Made by a program: the position numbers and the translations under genes. Below, piece after piece: positions 1 to 9,465 of a DNA stretch of 64,000 nt (the stretch's first letter is position 1; every line of letters begins with the position of its first letter). Below the pieces are notes generated by a model. That model did not search any database. It was not told the DNA's origin and was given only the letters and a program-made list of their open reading frames with translations. The stretch covers positions 853,501 to 917,500 of the forward strand of contig JAQSEB010000039.1 in NCBI GenBank assembly GCA_030063045.1, written 5' to 3'. This DNA comes from Pratylenchus scribneri. Taxonomy: Eukaryota; Nematoda; Chromadorea; Rhabditida; Pratylenchidae.

Positions 1-1283
1 CAATGAATGCGCCTTGACGGTCCAGGACACGGGCATAGAGGAACTTTAAATATTTTGACAAATTATAACAAAAAACAATGTTTAAACCTTATATTTTAGC
101 AAAATTCCCAAATCATCTTTGACATCCTGCTGAAGAAGGGAAGCACGTTTCACATGGCGATCGGCCTCGATAATGTTGTCGGCGTCCAAAAATAATTCGG
201 TGATGCGCAAATACAAATTCATTTTGAAATCTGCCCGATAGGTTCTAAATTGGTTTTTATGAGTTTTGTAAACACCAATGATGACAAACCTTTGGCCAGT
301 CTCGAGCGGAATGCCCATTAAAGTGCGTGCAGCTTGTGCCAATTGGCCAGAACGTTCAAAAGCATCAGCCAAAATTGTTCGAATTTGTGTGATCTGCTCT
401 TCGTATGCAATGGCACGGGCCTAAAAATTAGGGAAATTGAGGAGTTGTAAGAAAATTGTAATGTTGTAAATTGGTTATAGTTGGAGGTACCCGGTTACCA
501 CTAATGTTTAACCTAATCTACTATAACTAAATCAATACTTCCAATCAGGCAGTGGCGGTTTCAGGGTGGCGCGCCTCCCCCCTTTAGGAAAATCCTGGAA
601 CCGCCACTTTCTTAAAACTCGTGAAAATTGATTTGAGAGTGGTTGGGTTCCTGTTCCTGACCCAAATCATGGAACTTATGCAATCTGATCTGCAATTTGA
701 AATGAAGGAGTAATCCTTTGTCGTAGCTCGTAGCCAGAAAATTATTTAGTCCTAATCTAAGCCTTTTAAGTTTTATCGATAGGAGGTTGTAAAACTTCAG
801 GTATTTCTTTGGTTCTTTTTTGCAAATTCTGGACTAATAAATTGATTCTTCATAATTCCCAAATTATTAGTTTTAATGATGTGAAAAACCTGCAACAAAT
901 TGAGGATGACTTCGCCAATTGTAATAACCAAATTTGCTGGAAAATCTTTGCTAATTCGTTCGGCAACGTCCATAAGGAATTGTCTCGACACAACCATACT
1001 GGTGCTCTCATTATTCACAACTTTGAAAAATTGGTTGAATTAATTCAATGTTACTAAAATGAAACCTGTTTCGACCAAATGTCGAATTGTTTCAATCAAT
1101 TTTGTTGCATCTTGTGATTGAGGATAAGTGGAAAAGACATTTTCAAGAAGTTGACGAAGCCTGATTAATTAATTTAATTAACATTTTATTAATGCCATTA
1201 TTAAATACTCACTTTTCCGTTTGAACTTTATGATCAGCTTCTTTGCTGTAAATTGCTGCCACATCAGCACAAAGCTTATCCAT
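1..1283 (-). CDS. csn-4: COP9 signalosome subunit 4 (5' part, runs off the window)
   Basis: CSN4 is a PCI-domain subunit of the COP9 signalosome, which removes NEDD8 from cullins. The ATG is at 1283 (MDKLCADVAAIYS). Short exons follow leftwards, and the strongest match to the family is GIPLETGQRTYRADFKM followed by KRASLLQ. That core is interrupted only by a 45-nt intron at 245-289, which removes an in-frame insert. The last exon (up to 43) reads FLYARVLDRQGAFI, as in CSN4, and continues past base 1. The exon junction around 780-900 is not fully resolved. Family assignment is by remembered motif similarity and is strong. The C-terminal PCI domain lies outside the window. Confidence 0.88.
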
Positions 1284-1469
1284 TTTTAATTTTAATTCGG
1301 GTTTTTAAGAATGAAAAGAATCTTAAAATTTTTTGTAAAAATTTAGAGCTTTATTCTTTCTTGTTTCTTGAACGGAATATAAAATTTATGTAATGATATG
1401 TGATTTTTGACTTAAATTGTGAATGGGAAGGATGTGATTGTATTGTTGTTGTTGGCCATAATTCAAAGT

Positions 1470-1625
1470 ATTAAGTCGTTTAAACCCTATTCTGGTTCTT
1501 GGTTTATAAATCTTTTAGTTTTGAACCAAACCCCGACAAACTATATATCAATCGGCGCGTCTCGTCTCGATGAACTCTATCGATTGGGTATAAGGTTTAT
1601 AAGATTATAATTTATAAGGCTAGGA
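1470..1625. repeat. Partial copy of dispersed palindromic repeat family B
   Basis: This segment carries the B-family signature: paired oppositely oriented copies of a TCGAGACGCATCGA-like motif next to TTTAAACC. It resembles the fuller copies at about 25505-25755, 41405-41645 and 49385-49625. It lies between the csn-4 start and the first PPxY gene. No coding potential is seen. Confidence 0.5.
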
Positions 1626-1937
1626 TCAACCACTACGAAGTTATTACGTTATGGACAAAATAATGAAAAAAATCTGATTTTATGGACAAATGAATGCGAT
1701 TTTACGAACAAAAAAATATCTTCTCGATGTGAAAAAAAAAATCAATCGATATCTTAGATCATTCGCTTTAATGAATTTTTAGGTACGGTATTGAAAATAC
1801 CGTTTGTAAACTACATAATCAATAAACTAATACATACATGTACAGAATTTATTCACATGCCATTTATTATATTCCTACATTTTTCAATTTTTTTAGATCA
1901 AAAGCCAAAGCTATTCCTTCAAAAATTTAATAATTCA

Positions 1938-2280
1938 ATGAACATGAACAATCAACGCGGCACTGGATATCAACAAAGCGAAACTCATGGGACAATCAAT
2001 GCGGAAATGCCACCTCCTGCCTATTGTGCTCATGCAGAAATCATGGTTCCAAATCCGCCGCCCAATCCTGCTCCAATTGTCGTTGTCGAAAGTAGTCATG
2101 GTATAAATAATAATCGAATCCATCTATTCTTTCTTTTATTTTCCAGATCATTGTAGCAGCAGCGACGGCTTTGTTAGTGGATGTTGTGTTGGCATCACCT
2201 GTTGCATCTGCTGCATAATTGTTTTGCCCATCGTGTTTGTCCTGTTGTTCTACCGCAACAACCGCGTCTACTTGGTTTGA
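1938..2280 (+). CDS. Small PPxY-motif membrane protein, tandem copy 1
   Basis: Two exons (1938-2100, 2147-2280) give 98 aa. The N-terminal half is polar and has a PPxY motif (MPPPAYCAHAE), a possible ligand for WW domains of Nedd4-type ubiquitin ligases, followed by a Pro-rich stretch PNPPPNPAP. The C-terminal exon is one Cys-rich hydrophobic segment (GCCVGITCCICCIIVLP...) with a short basic tail. There is no N-terminal signal peptide, so the protein is probably single-span, tail or signal anchored. A T-rich AG just upstream could be a trans-splice acceptor. The neighbour at 3246 is a clear paralog with the same intron position. Function is unknown; PPxY adaptors of the VOPP1/WBP1 kind are similar only in design. 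Confidence 0.75.
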
Positions 2281-2479
2281 TCTACCAAAACGAATGCAAT
2301 ACAGAAGAGAAATAAAGATAATAATTGTTTGTGATATTAAACAATGCATAATTGTATTCCCTGTCATCATAGTATTCCTATTTCTCATGCACTACGATTT
2401 TGTATAAATTATTCGTTATTCCATGTTCCCTATTATTCAACCTAATATGTTTTTTTCCAAATGAATGCAAATAAATATT

Positions 2480-3093
2480 GGGTGTACTATAGTATCTGGC
2501 CTCCGAGCTGTATACATGTGTGATATACCATTCGATTCATCTTGTCGAGTTGAGTTTGAATCTGCAAAAATTTTCTGCCGGACGCGTCTAGAAAAAAAGT
2601 TACAATATGATGAAATTTGGAAAAGTGCTTGTCCCCCCTTATGGGTCGAAACTCAAAAAATTTTTGAAATTTCGGTCAATTTATAGCTCGATCGACGCGT
2701 CTCGATGAGAGGAATCCGAATCTGCCATTGGTTTCGCAAAAAACCGAAAAATAAAAAAGTTATGGTCATTTTTGTTTCAGAGCAGGGGCTAAGTTTAGGG
2801 GTTAGGATTAGGGTTGGGGCTAGGGTTAGGGCTTAGGGGCTCGGAGCATAGGAGTCTTAAAGAAGTCTAACATATCGCCCAGGGTGTAATTTTGCCAAAA
2901 AAGTGTTCAAAAATTTTCTACCTATAGGGGGGACCCTTCACTTTTACATTCTTTGCATTTTTTTGCATACAGTAACTTTTTTTAGACGCCTCCGGCAGAA
3001 AATTTTTTCATATTTGATCTCAGCTCGATGAAGGAATCGAATGGTAATATCACAAATGTGCACAGCTCAGAGGCCAGATACGATAGTGACCCC
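2480..3093. mobile_element. Non-autonomous TIR element with 8-bp target duplication
   Basis: This 614-bp element has imperfect terminal inverted repeats of about 150-170 bp. The left end starts GGGTGTACTATAGTATCTGG and the right end, reversed, starts GGGGTCACTATCGTATCTGG. It is flanked by identical 8-bp copies of TAAATATT at 2472-2479 and 3094-3101. The interior holds telomere-like GGGTTAGG/GGGCTAGGG runs near 2790-2850 and no transposase ORF. An 8-bp duplication is typical of hAT-type elements, so a hAT-mobilised MITE is inferred. Confidence 0.85.
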
Positions 3094-3245
3094 TAAATAT
3101 TATCCTTGGCGTATTTAATAATTTGATTCATTCATTATTGATTTGTAAATCAATTAACTTCATTTTTTATGAATTTTGTATATTTTTTTTCAGCATCCTC
3201 TCTTTTTTAGTCCAAATTCCAAGTTATTTCCTCAAAAATTATTCA

Positions 3246-3559
3246 ATGGAAGATCAAGAACGCGGCATTGAATATCAACAAAGCGAAACTCATGTGACAA
3301 TCAATTCGGAAATGCCACCGCCAGCATATTATGCTCAGACTGAGATCATGGTCCCAAATCCGCCGCCCAATCCTGCTCCTATTATTCATCAAAGTATAAA
3401 TAAGAATTGAATCCATCTATTCCATTCATTTATTTTCCAGAACAGCGTAGCAACAGTGGCATCATTATATGCATTGGCATCACCTGTTTAGTTTGTTGCA
3501 TAATTGTTTTTCCCGTCCTCTTCACATTCTTCGGCTTCTATATGATGGCTAATGTGTAA
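3246..3559 (+). CDS. Small PPxY-motif membrane protein, tandem copy 2
   Basis: Two exons (3246-3393, 3441-3559) encode 88 aa, paralogous to the gene at 1938. Shared features are the N-terminal blocks GIEYQQSETH / GTGYQQSETH, the PPxY motif (PPPAYYAQ), the run PNPPPNPAP, and the same intron phase and near-identical donor. The C-terminal hydrophobic segment (IGITCLVCCIIVFPVLF) is less Cys-rich than in copy 1. The 3' UTRs are also alike. Copy 2 keeps the uninterrupted AATAAATATT sequence that the element at 2480 has entered in copy 1. Likely a recent tandem duplication; function unknown. Confidence 0.75.
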
Positions 3560-3751
3560 TGAATGCAATACAGAACAGAAGATAAAAGATAATTATTGTT
3601 TGTGATGTAAATAATCAATAATGCATAATTGTATTCCCTGTCATCCGTAGTATTTACGATTTTGTGTAAATTATTCCATGTTCTCCCTATTATTCAAACT
3701 AATTATGTTTTTCCCAAATGAATGCAAATAAATATTATTGTAAAGATATGG

Positions 3752-3775
3752 GATGTTTGGCTTAAGCCAAACATC
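3752..3775. other. Perfect 24-bp palindrome
   Basis: Half-site GATGTTTGGCTT is followed at once by its exact reverse complement, with no spacer. It sits about 190 bp after the stop of the second PPxY gene. It could be a protein-binding site or an RNA hairpin; nothing more can be said. Confidence 0.6.
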
Positions 3776-4800
3776 TCTCATTTATTCCATTCTTCCCCAT
3801 TTCCAACAATTCCCAATCCAAACTACTCCTGGTGTTCTCTAATTTGCTTCTCAATGAATGGATTTTATTAAATTTGTGATATTGATATGGATAGGCCTTA
3901 TAGGAGTAAAGTCAGCTGTCGTAAGAAATGAATTGCTGTGAAGTTTGAATGTGAATGAATCATAATTTGTGCTTGAAAGAAAGTCGTCATTTGCCAATAT
4001 ACTCGGATGAACGAAATTGAATAATAAATCTCCCTTTACCATCCTGCTGCTGTTTATGTTGATTTTATTTTGCTAATTTTTCATAAAATATTCAACAAAT
4101 TTTTGATGAAAATGCTTTTGCTTGCTATTCCCAGCAATTCCGGAATATTCTGGCTATTTTATATTCTTTTCAAGATCACCCCACTCATTCCTCCACCCTC
4201 AATTCAGATTTCAGAAGTCACCCATTTATAAACCCATTTTCGTCCTTCACCAATTTATTATTGTTGGCCCCTTTTCCGCCCCCACATTTCGGCATTTTAC
4301 CCCAAACAAAACAAAACAGATGCTTCTTCCAATGGGAGGGGAGGGTGGTTGACCCGGTTATAATCCCAGCAGTCACACAGCTGAAATTCGGCTAAATAAT
4401 TTGCTGCTAGCCCTGAGGGGAGTCATGCCCTCTTTTCCCCTCCGTTTCTACTTCTGGAACAATTGTGCCCATTGAATTGACGCAAAACTCATTCCAATCC
4501 CAATGGAGAGGACTACTCTCATTGTTGAACGGGAAAATTGAATGGGAATGTTGTTTTTCCTTTTTTTGAACGTTTCCATAGATATTTTTCCTTCATATTC
4601 AATCATTTTTACGCAAATGCCATCTTTTCAACTTTTCTTCTTCATTAACTCATTTATTAAATCCATTATCCATCCAACAAATTATTCGAAACGTATTTAA
4701 TAATTCAAAATGCAGAATTATAATCATTTATAAAAATGCCCTATATAAATTTATATTTAATGATTTATTATTGACCAGCCTTTTTATAATGGCTGTTATA
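3776..4800. other. Intergenic, no gene recognised
   Basis: AT-rich sequence with pyrimidine-rich patches. Short ORFs at 3851-4042 (-) and 4122-4352 (+) have no initiation context, splice partners or recognisable motifs, and are treated as chance frames. Confidence 0.5.
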
Positions 4801-5135
4801 TAATTCCAATAATTCCTAGGGCCTTTCCTATTTATCCTACTGTACCCATTATTTGCCACTCTCTTTTTACCTAAATCATCAATCAAATGTTGCCCCTAGC
4901 CCTTTTAAAATTTAAACCAATATTTTCTATATAAAATGTTCACTTTGCGAAATCTTTTTTTTTTATCATTTTTCCCGCACAATCAAATAAATAATAATTT
5001 AAGGTCTTCCCTTCAAATCCCTATCCCGTTTTTGGTTCACGGTGAGGAACTTAGGCCCCGGCGAAGGCCCGGGCGAGAGCCTTGGCCCATTCTCATCTCA
5101 AATAACTTTAGTTCTCGCTTAGGACTATAAATCCA
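4800..5135. repeat. Dispersed repeat family D, copy 1
   Basis: The segment contains CCTACTGTACCC, ATCAATCAAAT, TTTTAAACC, a GC-rich patch with GGCGAGAGCCTTGGCCC, and ends near TTAGGACTA. The same ordered blocks recur at about 14976-15312 and, shortened, at 28835-29062. A fragment is at 6472-6545. The copy ends about 60 bp before the start codon of the gene at 5193, so it may form part of that promoter. No terminal inverted repeat was recognised. Confidence 0.65.
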
Positions 5136-5192
5136 AATTCGAATTGCATTTTCTAAGATTGATTAAATTAATTGTAAAATAATTAAGCAAAA

Positions 5193-6142
5193 ATGAATGT
5201 TATAAAAAGATTAATTTCGGGGAATGGCAGCGGCGAAAAGGAAAAGAAGAAAGTGGAAAAACATCCAAGCAATCATCAAAAGACACACCAAAAACACAAT
5301 AATAACAACAATAATGAGGAATACGACTATGAAAGGGAACATTGCGAAGTTGACTTTGATAAACAATTTGAGCAGGCCTCCCGTCGAAGCCATTCATCCA
5401 CTGTGCCCCCACCAATTGTCAGCGAATGCGAATACCGTAAACCAAAATTTTGGAAATAACAATATTTTTCCCAACTAGGAGGCAGTCAATCTTCTCGTGG
5501 GACACCAACGGCAATTCGATCCAATTCAAAAAGTCCTTCGCCTTTTGGCCAACATCCGCCCCCACAAAAACTTTTGGTGAAGCAGGAAAGCCAAGGAAAA
5601 AAGAACAGTTCCCTGGGGACACCATCGAGCCATCGAAAAAGTTCAGAGCCAAATTGGAAGACAAGGTCCAGGCAAAAGTCGCCGCAAGAAAATCAGCAGC
5701 CGATGGCAAAGGATAAAGTCAAAAGGAATTTGACGGATTCACAAAAAAGAAAGGTGGGAAATTTAAAAATAATATAAAATAAAAATTGGAATAATTCGGT
5801 CAAATCACAAAGAATTTAAGGCCAAGGATTTGGTGGAATCCATTGATTGGATCCAAGCGCCCGTGACCTCTGCTGGCCCAGCCGATCCCCAAGTTTGCTA
5901 TGCTTCCAGTGTCCAACCCCAAATTGTCCAATCCCAAATAATGTTTGTCCACTCTATTCATTAATTTATTTCTTTTTTTTTTCAGTGTTCCCCAAATCCA
6001 CATTTGTGAAGTGTTGCCAATTACTCGACCCGGAAAGGCTATGGCCATTATTCCCCAGGCAAAAGGCAGGGAATGCCCGCAACCGGTGATTGCATCTGGG
6101 AAAGTTGTTTCGGCAACAATTTATAATAATCGAAAGCCGTAA
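5193..6142 (+). CDS. Unknown Ser/Gln/Lys-rich protein
   Basis: Four exons (5193-5436, 5479-5753, 5821-5942, 5986-6142) join in frame to about 265 aa. The N-terminus is basic, then comes a His/Asn-rich stretch, an acidic patch, and a long Ser/Pro/Gln/Lys-rich, probably disordered middle (RGTPTAIRSNSKSPSPFG). The last exon is more ordered (ICEVLPITRPGKAMAIIPQ) and could be a conserved C-terminal motif. No signal peptide or membrane segment is seen. I do not recognise the family. The acceptor of exon 3 was chosen because it keeps frame; an alternative AG lies 7 bp upstream. Confidence 0.6.
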
Positions 6143-7176
6143 AAATGTGGGAGAATTAATTATATTAAATAAATATTTTAAATTTTAAGCCGGGTATATT
6201 TAAACAAATGAATGAATCAATCAATGGATGTTTAAATGGAAAGAATAGAAGCAAAATGAACATTTAATTGAAATAAAATGAATATTAATTAATTATTTTA
6301 ATAAAAAAATGTATTATCTGTGCTATATAGTTTTTTTTTAATATCACTATATTTTGCTTTAATGGACAATTTATTTAATTGATTAATAAAGTTATTTTTT
6401 ATTCTTAAAATTATTATTTGAATTGAATTTTAAATCATTTATTCCGTGTACTCTTAAATGAATCCAATTGAAGTTACTGTACCCACTCTTTTTACCTAAT
6501 CATCAATCAAATATTGTCCCAAGCCAACTTTTTAAGCGAATTCATATTCGTATTTCGTACGAACAATTCTACTCTTTTAATGGAATTATTTTTTTTACTT
6601 TACTTCGATCTACTGTAGGAAAAAGTAATAATACAAATTTCCAGTAATTTTCATTATTAAATGACGAATTTTTTGCCCAAAATTCTCTAAGAATTGGATC
6701 CAATGATGAGCAATCATAACTTCGCCAAAATTTTCCCATCCACATCCATTGCCCATTTCTATATTAAAATTGGTCTAATCATCCTTTGGCCCAAAAAAGG
6801 CCAAATTGCTCCAATTCCCATTTTATTTTTCATTTAATTTTAATTAATCACCTTCAAATTTGGCTCCCCCTCCCTCCTCCACTCCCTCCCCATCCCAACC
6901 AATTTAATATGCCCGTTCCCATTTCCTAATCATTCATTTATTTTATTTTTAATTTTAGTTAACCCGTCCCAAAATGGTCCATTTATTTTTTCCACATCAT
7001 TTTTATATTTTTCATTTTCATTTTGAGTATTTCATTTTCTCAATTTAATAATTTTTCGAATCTATCCAAAATCGTGAAACAAATAAATGAATTAGCCCTC
7101 CGGACCTTTCAAAAATTTATACAATTTTTTATTCAAATTTAAAATATATCCTCTTTTCCCCTTTTTCACAGGGAAA
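6143..7176. other. Intergenic region with fragment of repeat D
   Basis: Very AT-rich. About 6472-6545 repeats the start of family D (TACTGTACCCACTC, ATCATCAATCAAAT). The rest has no coding frame or motif that I can support. Confidence 0.5.
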
Positions 7177-8247
7177 ATGACCAAAATCATTTTCCAATTT
7201 GCCATTTCGGTGGCCCCAATTCTTTTCATTCTGACGGCCTTGTCCTTTGGGATTGGACAAACCCGGTTTGAAAATTCAAAAAATGGCTCAATTAATGTTT
7301 TCCATCATTTTAGAGCGGAATGTCCGAAAGGAAATGAGTTCAAACAATGGAAGGTGATGTGCAACCAGGAGCGGTAATTTTATTTCTTTTTTTTGTTCAA
7401 AAATTTGAATGAAAGAAGCAATGTAAAATGTATTTTATTTCTCTTTTTTGGACTATTTTAAAAATTATCAAAATCATAAAATTGGGTTTAAATTTTGGTA
7501 TTTCCCTATTTATAGCACGCGATGCTATGATGTACGAATGCAGCCAAACAAGGATGATAGTGCATCGAAACCGGCAAAGCGATATGCGGCCCTTGGAAAG
7601 AAGAATGAATTCCGCGGAACTAGCACTGTCGTGGTCGGGAATGAACAACTTGGAGGAGATGGTCAATTCTTTGAGGATACCTTCAAGACTTGGTTCAATC
7701 CTCCTGAAGGGGGCGGAGAGGTAAAATTGTGACAATTTTTGCATTAATTTCTTTTTAATTTTAATTAATAGAACCAAACAACAACTGTTGGCTCTCTTGC
7801 CACTGGAAATGAGACCATGCACAGTGGAATGGTAAATTTCTTAACACTTTTTTTCAAATCAAAATACCAAAATTTTCTTTAAAAAAATTAAAATAATTTA
7901 AAGAATGATTTTTTATATTTATTTATTTTCATCTCTGTTAAATTGAAAAAAAATGTTAAAATAATTAATTTTATTTCCAAAAATTTGACTCACAAAATTC
8001 CATTAATTTTGTATAATCAAATTCCATAAAAGGAGAATCCAAAAATGTTCAATCTAAAATATAAACATTTGTACAAATAAAATTTTTAATGAATTTTCTG
8101 TTCAGCCTTCGAACATCACAACCGCCGGATTGTCCACAACGGAGGTTTGCCCATCATTTTCTTTTTTTTTTCAAAATTAATTTTTAAAAATTCCAGTTAA
8201 TTACAACTTCGACGACCACCGGACCAACAACAACTACGGTAGGTTAA
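7177..8247 (+). CDS. Secreted Thr-rich protein of unknown function
   Basis: Five exons (7177-7373, 7516-7720, 7772-7831, 8106-8144, 8197-8247) join to about 183 aa. The start MTKIIFQFAISVAPILFILT is a good signal peptide with probable cleavage near SFGIGQ. Three Cys lie in the next segment (ECPKGNE, VMCNQERTRCYDV), followed by a Gly-rich region and then small exons coding almost only Thr, Ser, Gly and Asn (TTTVGSLATGNETMHSG, LITTSTTTGPTTTT), which looks like a mucin-type O-glycosylated tail. The stop used here lies just after the last Thr run; further 3' exons are possible because the downstream region to 8600 stays partly open. Family not recognised. Likely extracellular. Confidence 0.6.
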
Positions 8248-9465
8248 AAATTGTAAAATAATTAAAAATGTTTGCGTGAATTGAAAATGTTGATATTAAA
8301 ATTATTTTTATATTTATCTATCATTTTTAGATTTATTTTTTATATCTTTTATTGTTCATGATTTGTTTGTGTATTTTGTATTTGCGTTGTAATTTTGTCT
8401 GATTTTGTGCCTAAAAATTGGAATGAACCTTGGTTTTGATTTTGTATTTTCGAATGTTTTTTTTGTTGCGATGCAATTCTGTCAAATTCCCTCAATGGAT
8501 GGCTCCTCCAAATATTTATGTTTAATTGTCAATTGGATGCAACAATATGGTGGCAAAAATTATTGTTCAATTTCACGGAATGATTTTGAATTTTGATGGC
8601 ATTTTTCTACATTTTATTGGTCAGTTTTTGTTCTTTTTCTTATAAATTTTTATTATTCAGTTGATGAAATGACATTCCTTGAAGGCATTTTACTGTATAT
8701 GGGAAATGGCAGGCATTTGCCATATTTTTTTCGATATTTTGCAAATGCAAATTCAATCAAAATGTAATTATGCAATTATTCTTATTTTAAAATTTTATTT
8801 TAATTTTAAGGTCAATTTGCATTGTTTTTTTTTGCTTTCATTTTGTGCTTAAATGTTCGAAGAATGGAATTGAATGGCATTGACTTCTTTATGGGCTTTT
8901 CAAGCAGTGAAAGAAAACATCAAAAATTTGAGAATATTTCGTTGAAGATGAATATAAATCCGATTAATCTTGATTTGATATATGTAAAATTTTCTTTATT
9001 ATATTTTTTCATAAAAAGAAAAATATTAAATTTTTCCATTCGATTTATTCTTTCACTTCGAATTCTCTCCAATCCGTTTTCCAATTCTCTTGAATAATTT
9101 CCCCAAAATTTCGCTGATAAGCAGCTGCCCAGCCAGCGGCATTTTTTCATAATAGGAATTTGCATACAAAAAAATACCTCCACCCCTACCTTTGATTGTT
9201 GCCTTCCATTTGGACCATATAAAAATGATTTAAGATCGATATTCGATAAGGAGAGATAATGGAGGAAATGGAGCAGCAAAGGTTGGCGCCAGTCGAGAAA
9301 ATTTGGGCCAAAATCAAATGCTTTAAATTGGTTGATTGGCAGGAAATTACTCTCTACAGTCAATTCAATTCCATCAAATTTACCCCCAAATATTTATATT
9401 TTTTTTATTATTCCTGCATTTCCTTTAAAATGTTGCCTGCATTTTTGATATCCTCTGAAAATGAA
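8248..9465. other. Intergenic or unresolved 5' region of the homeobox gene
   Basis: An ORF at 8405-8596 (+) contains a plausible peptide (MQFCQIPSMDGSS) but has no acceptor close enough to join the secreted gene. An ORF opening at 9259 runs into the homeobox gene's first exon but passes through a low-complexity stretch. Both are left unassigned. Confidence 0.4.

Noticed and set aside
5050..5130. GC-rich block as a CpG promoter island
   Set aside because: The same block occurs at about 15210-15300 in another family D copy, so it belongs to the repeat rather than to a gene-specific promoter.
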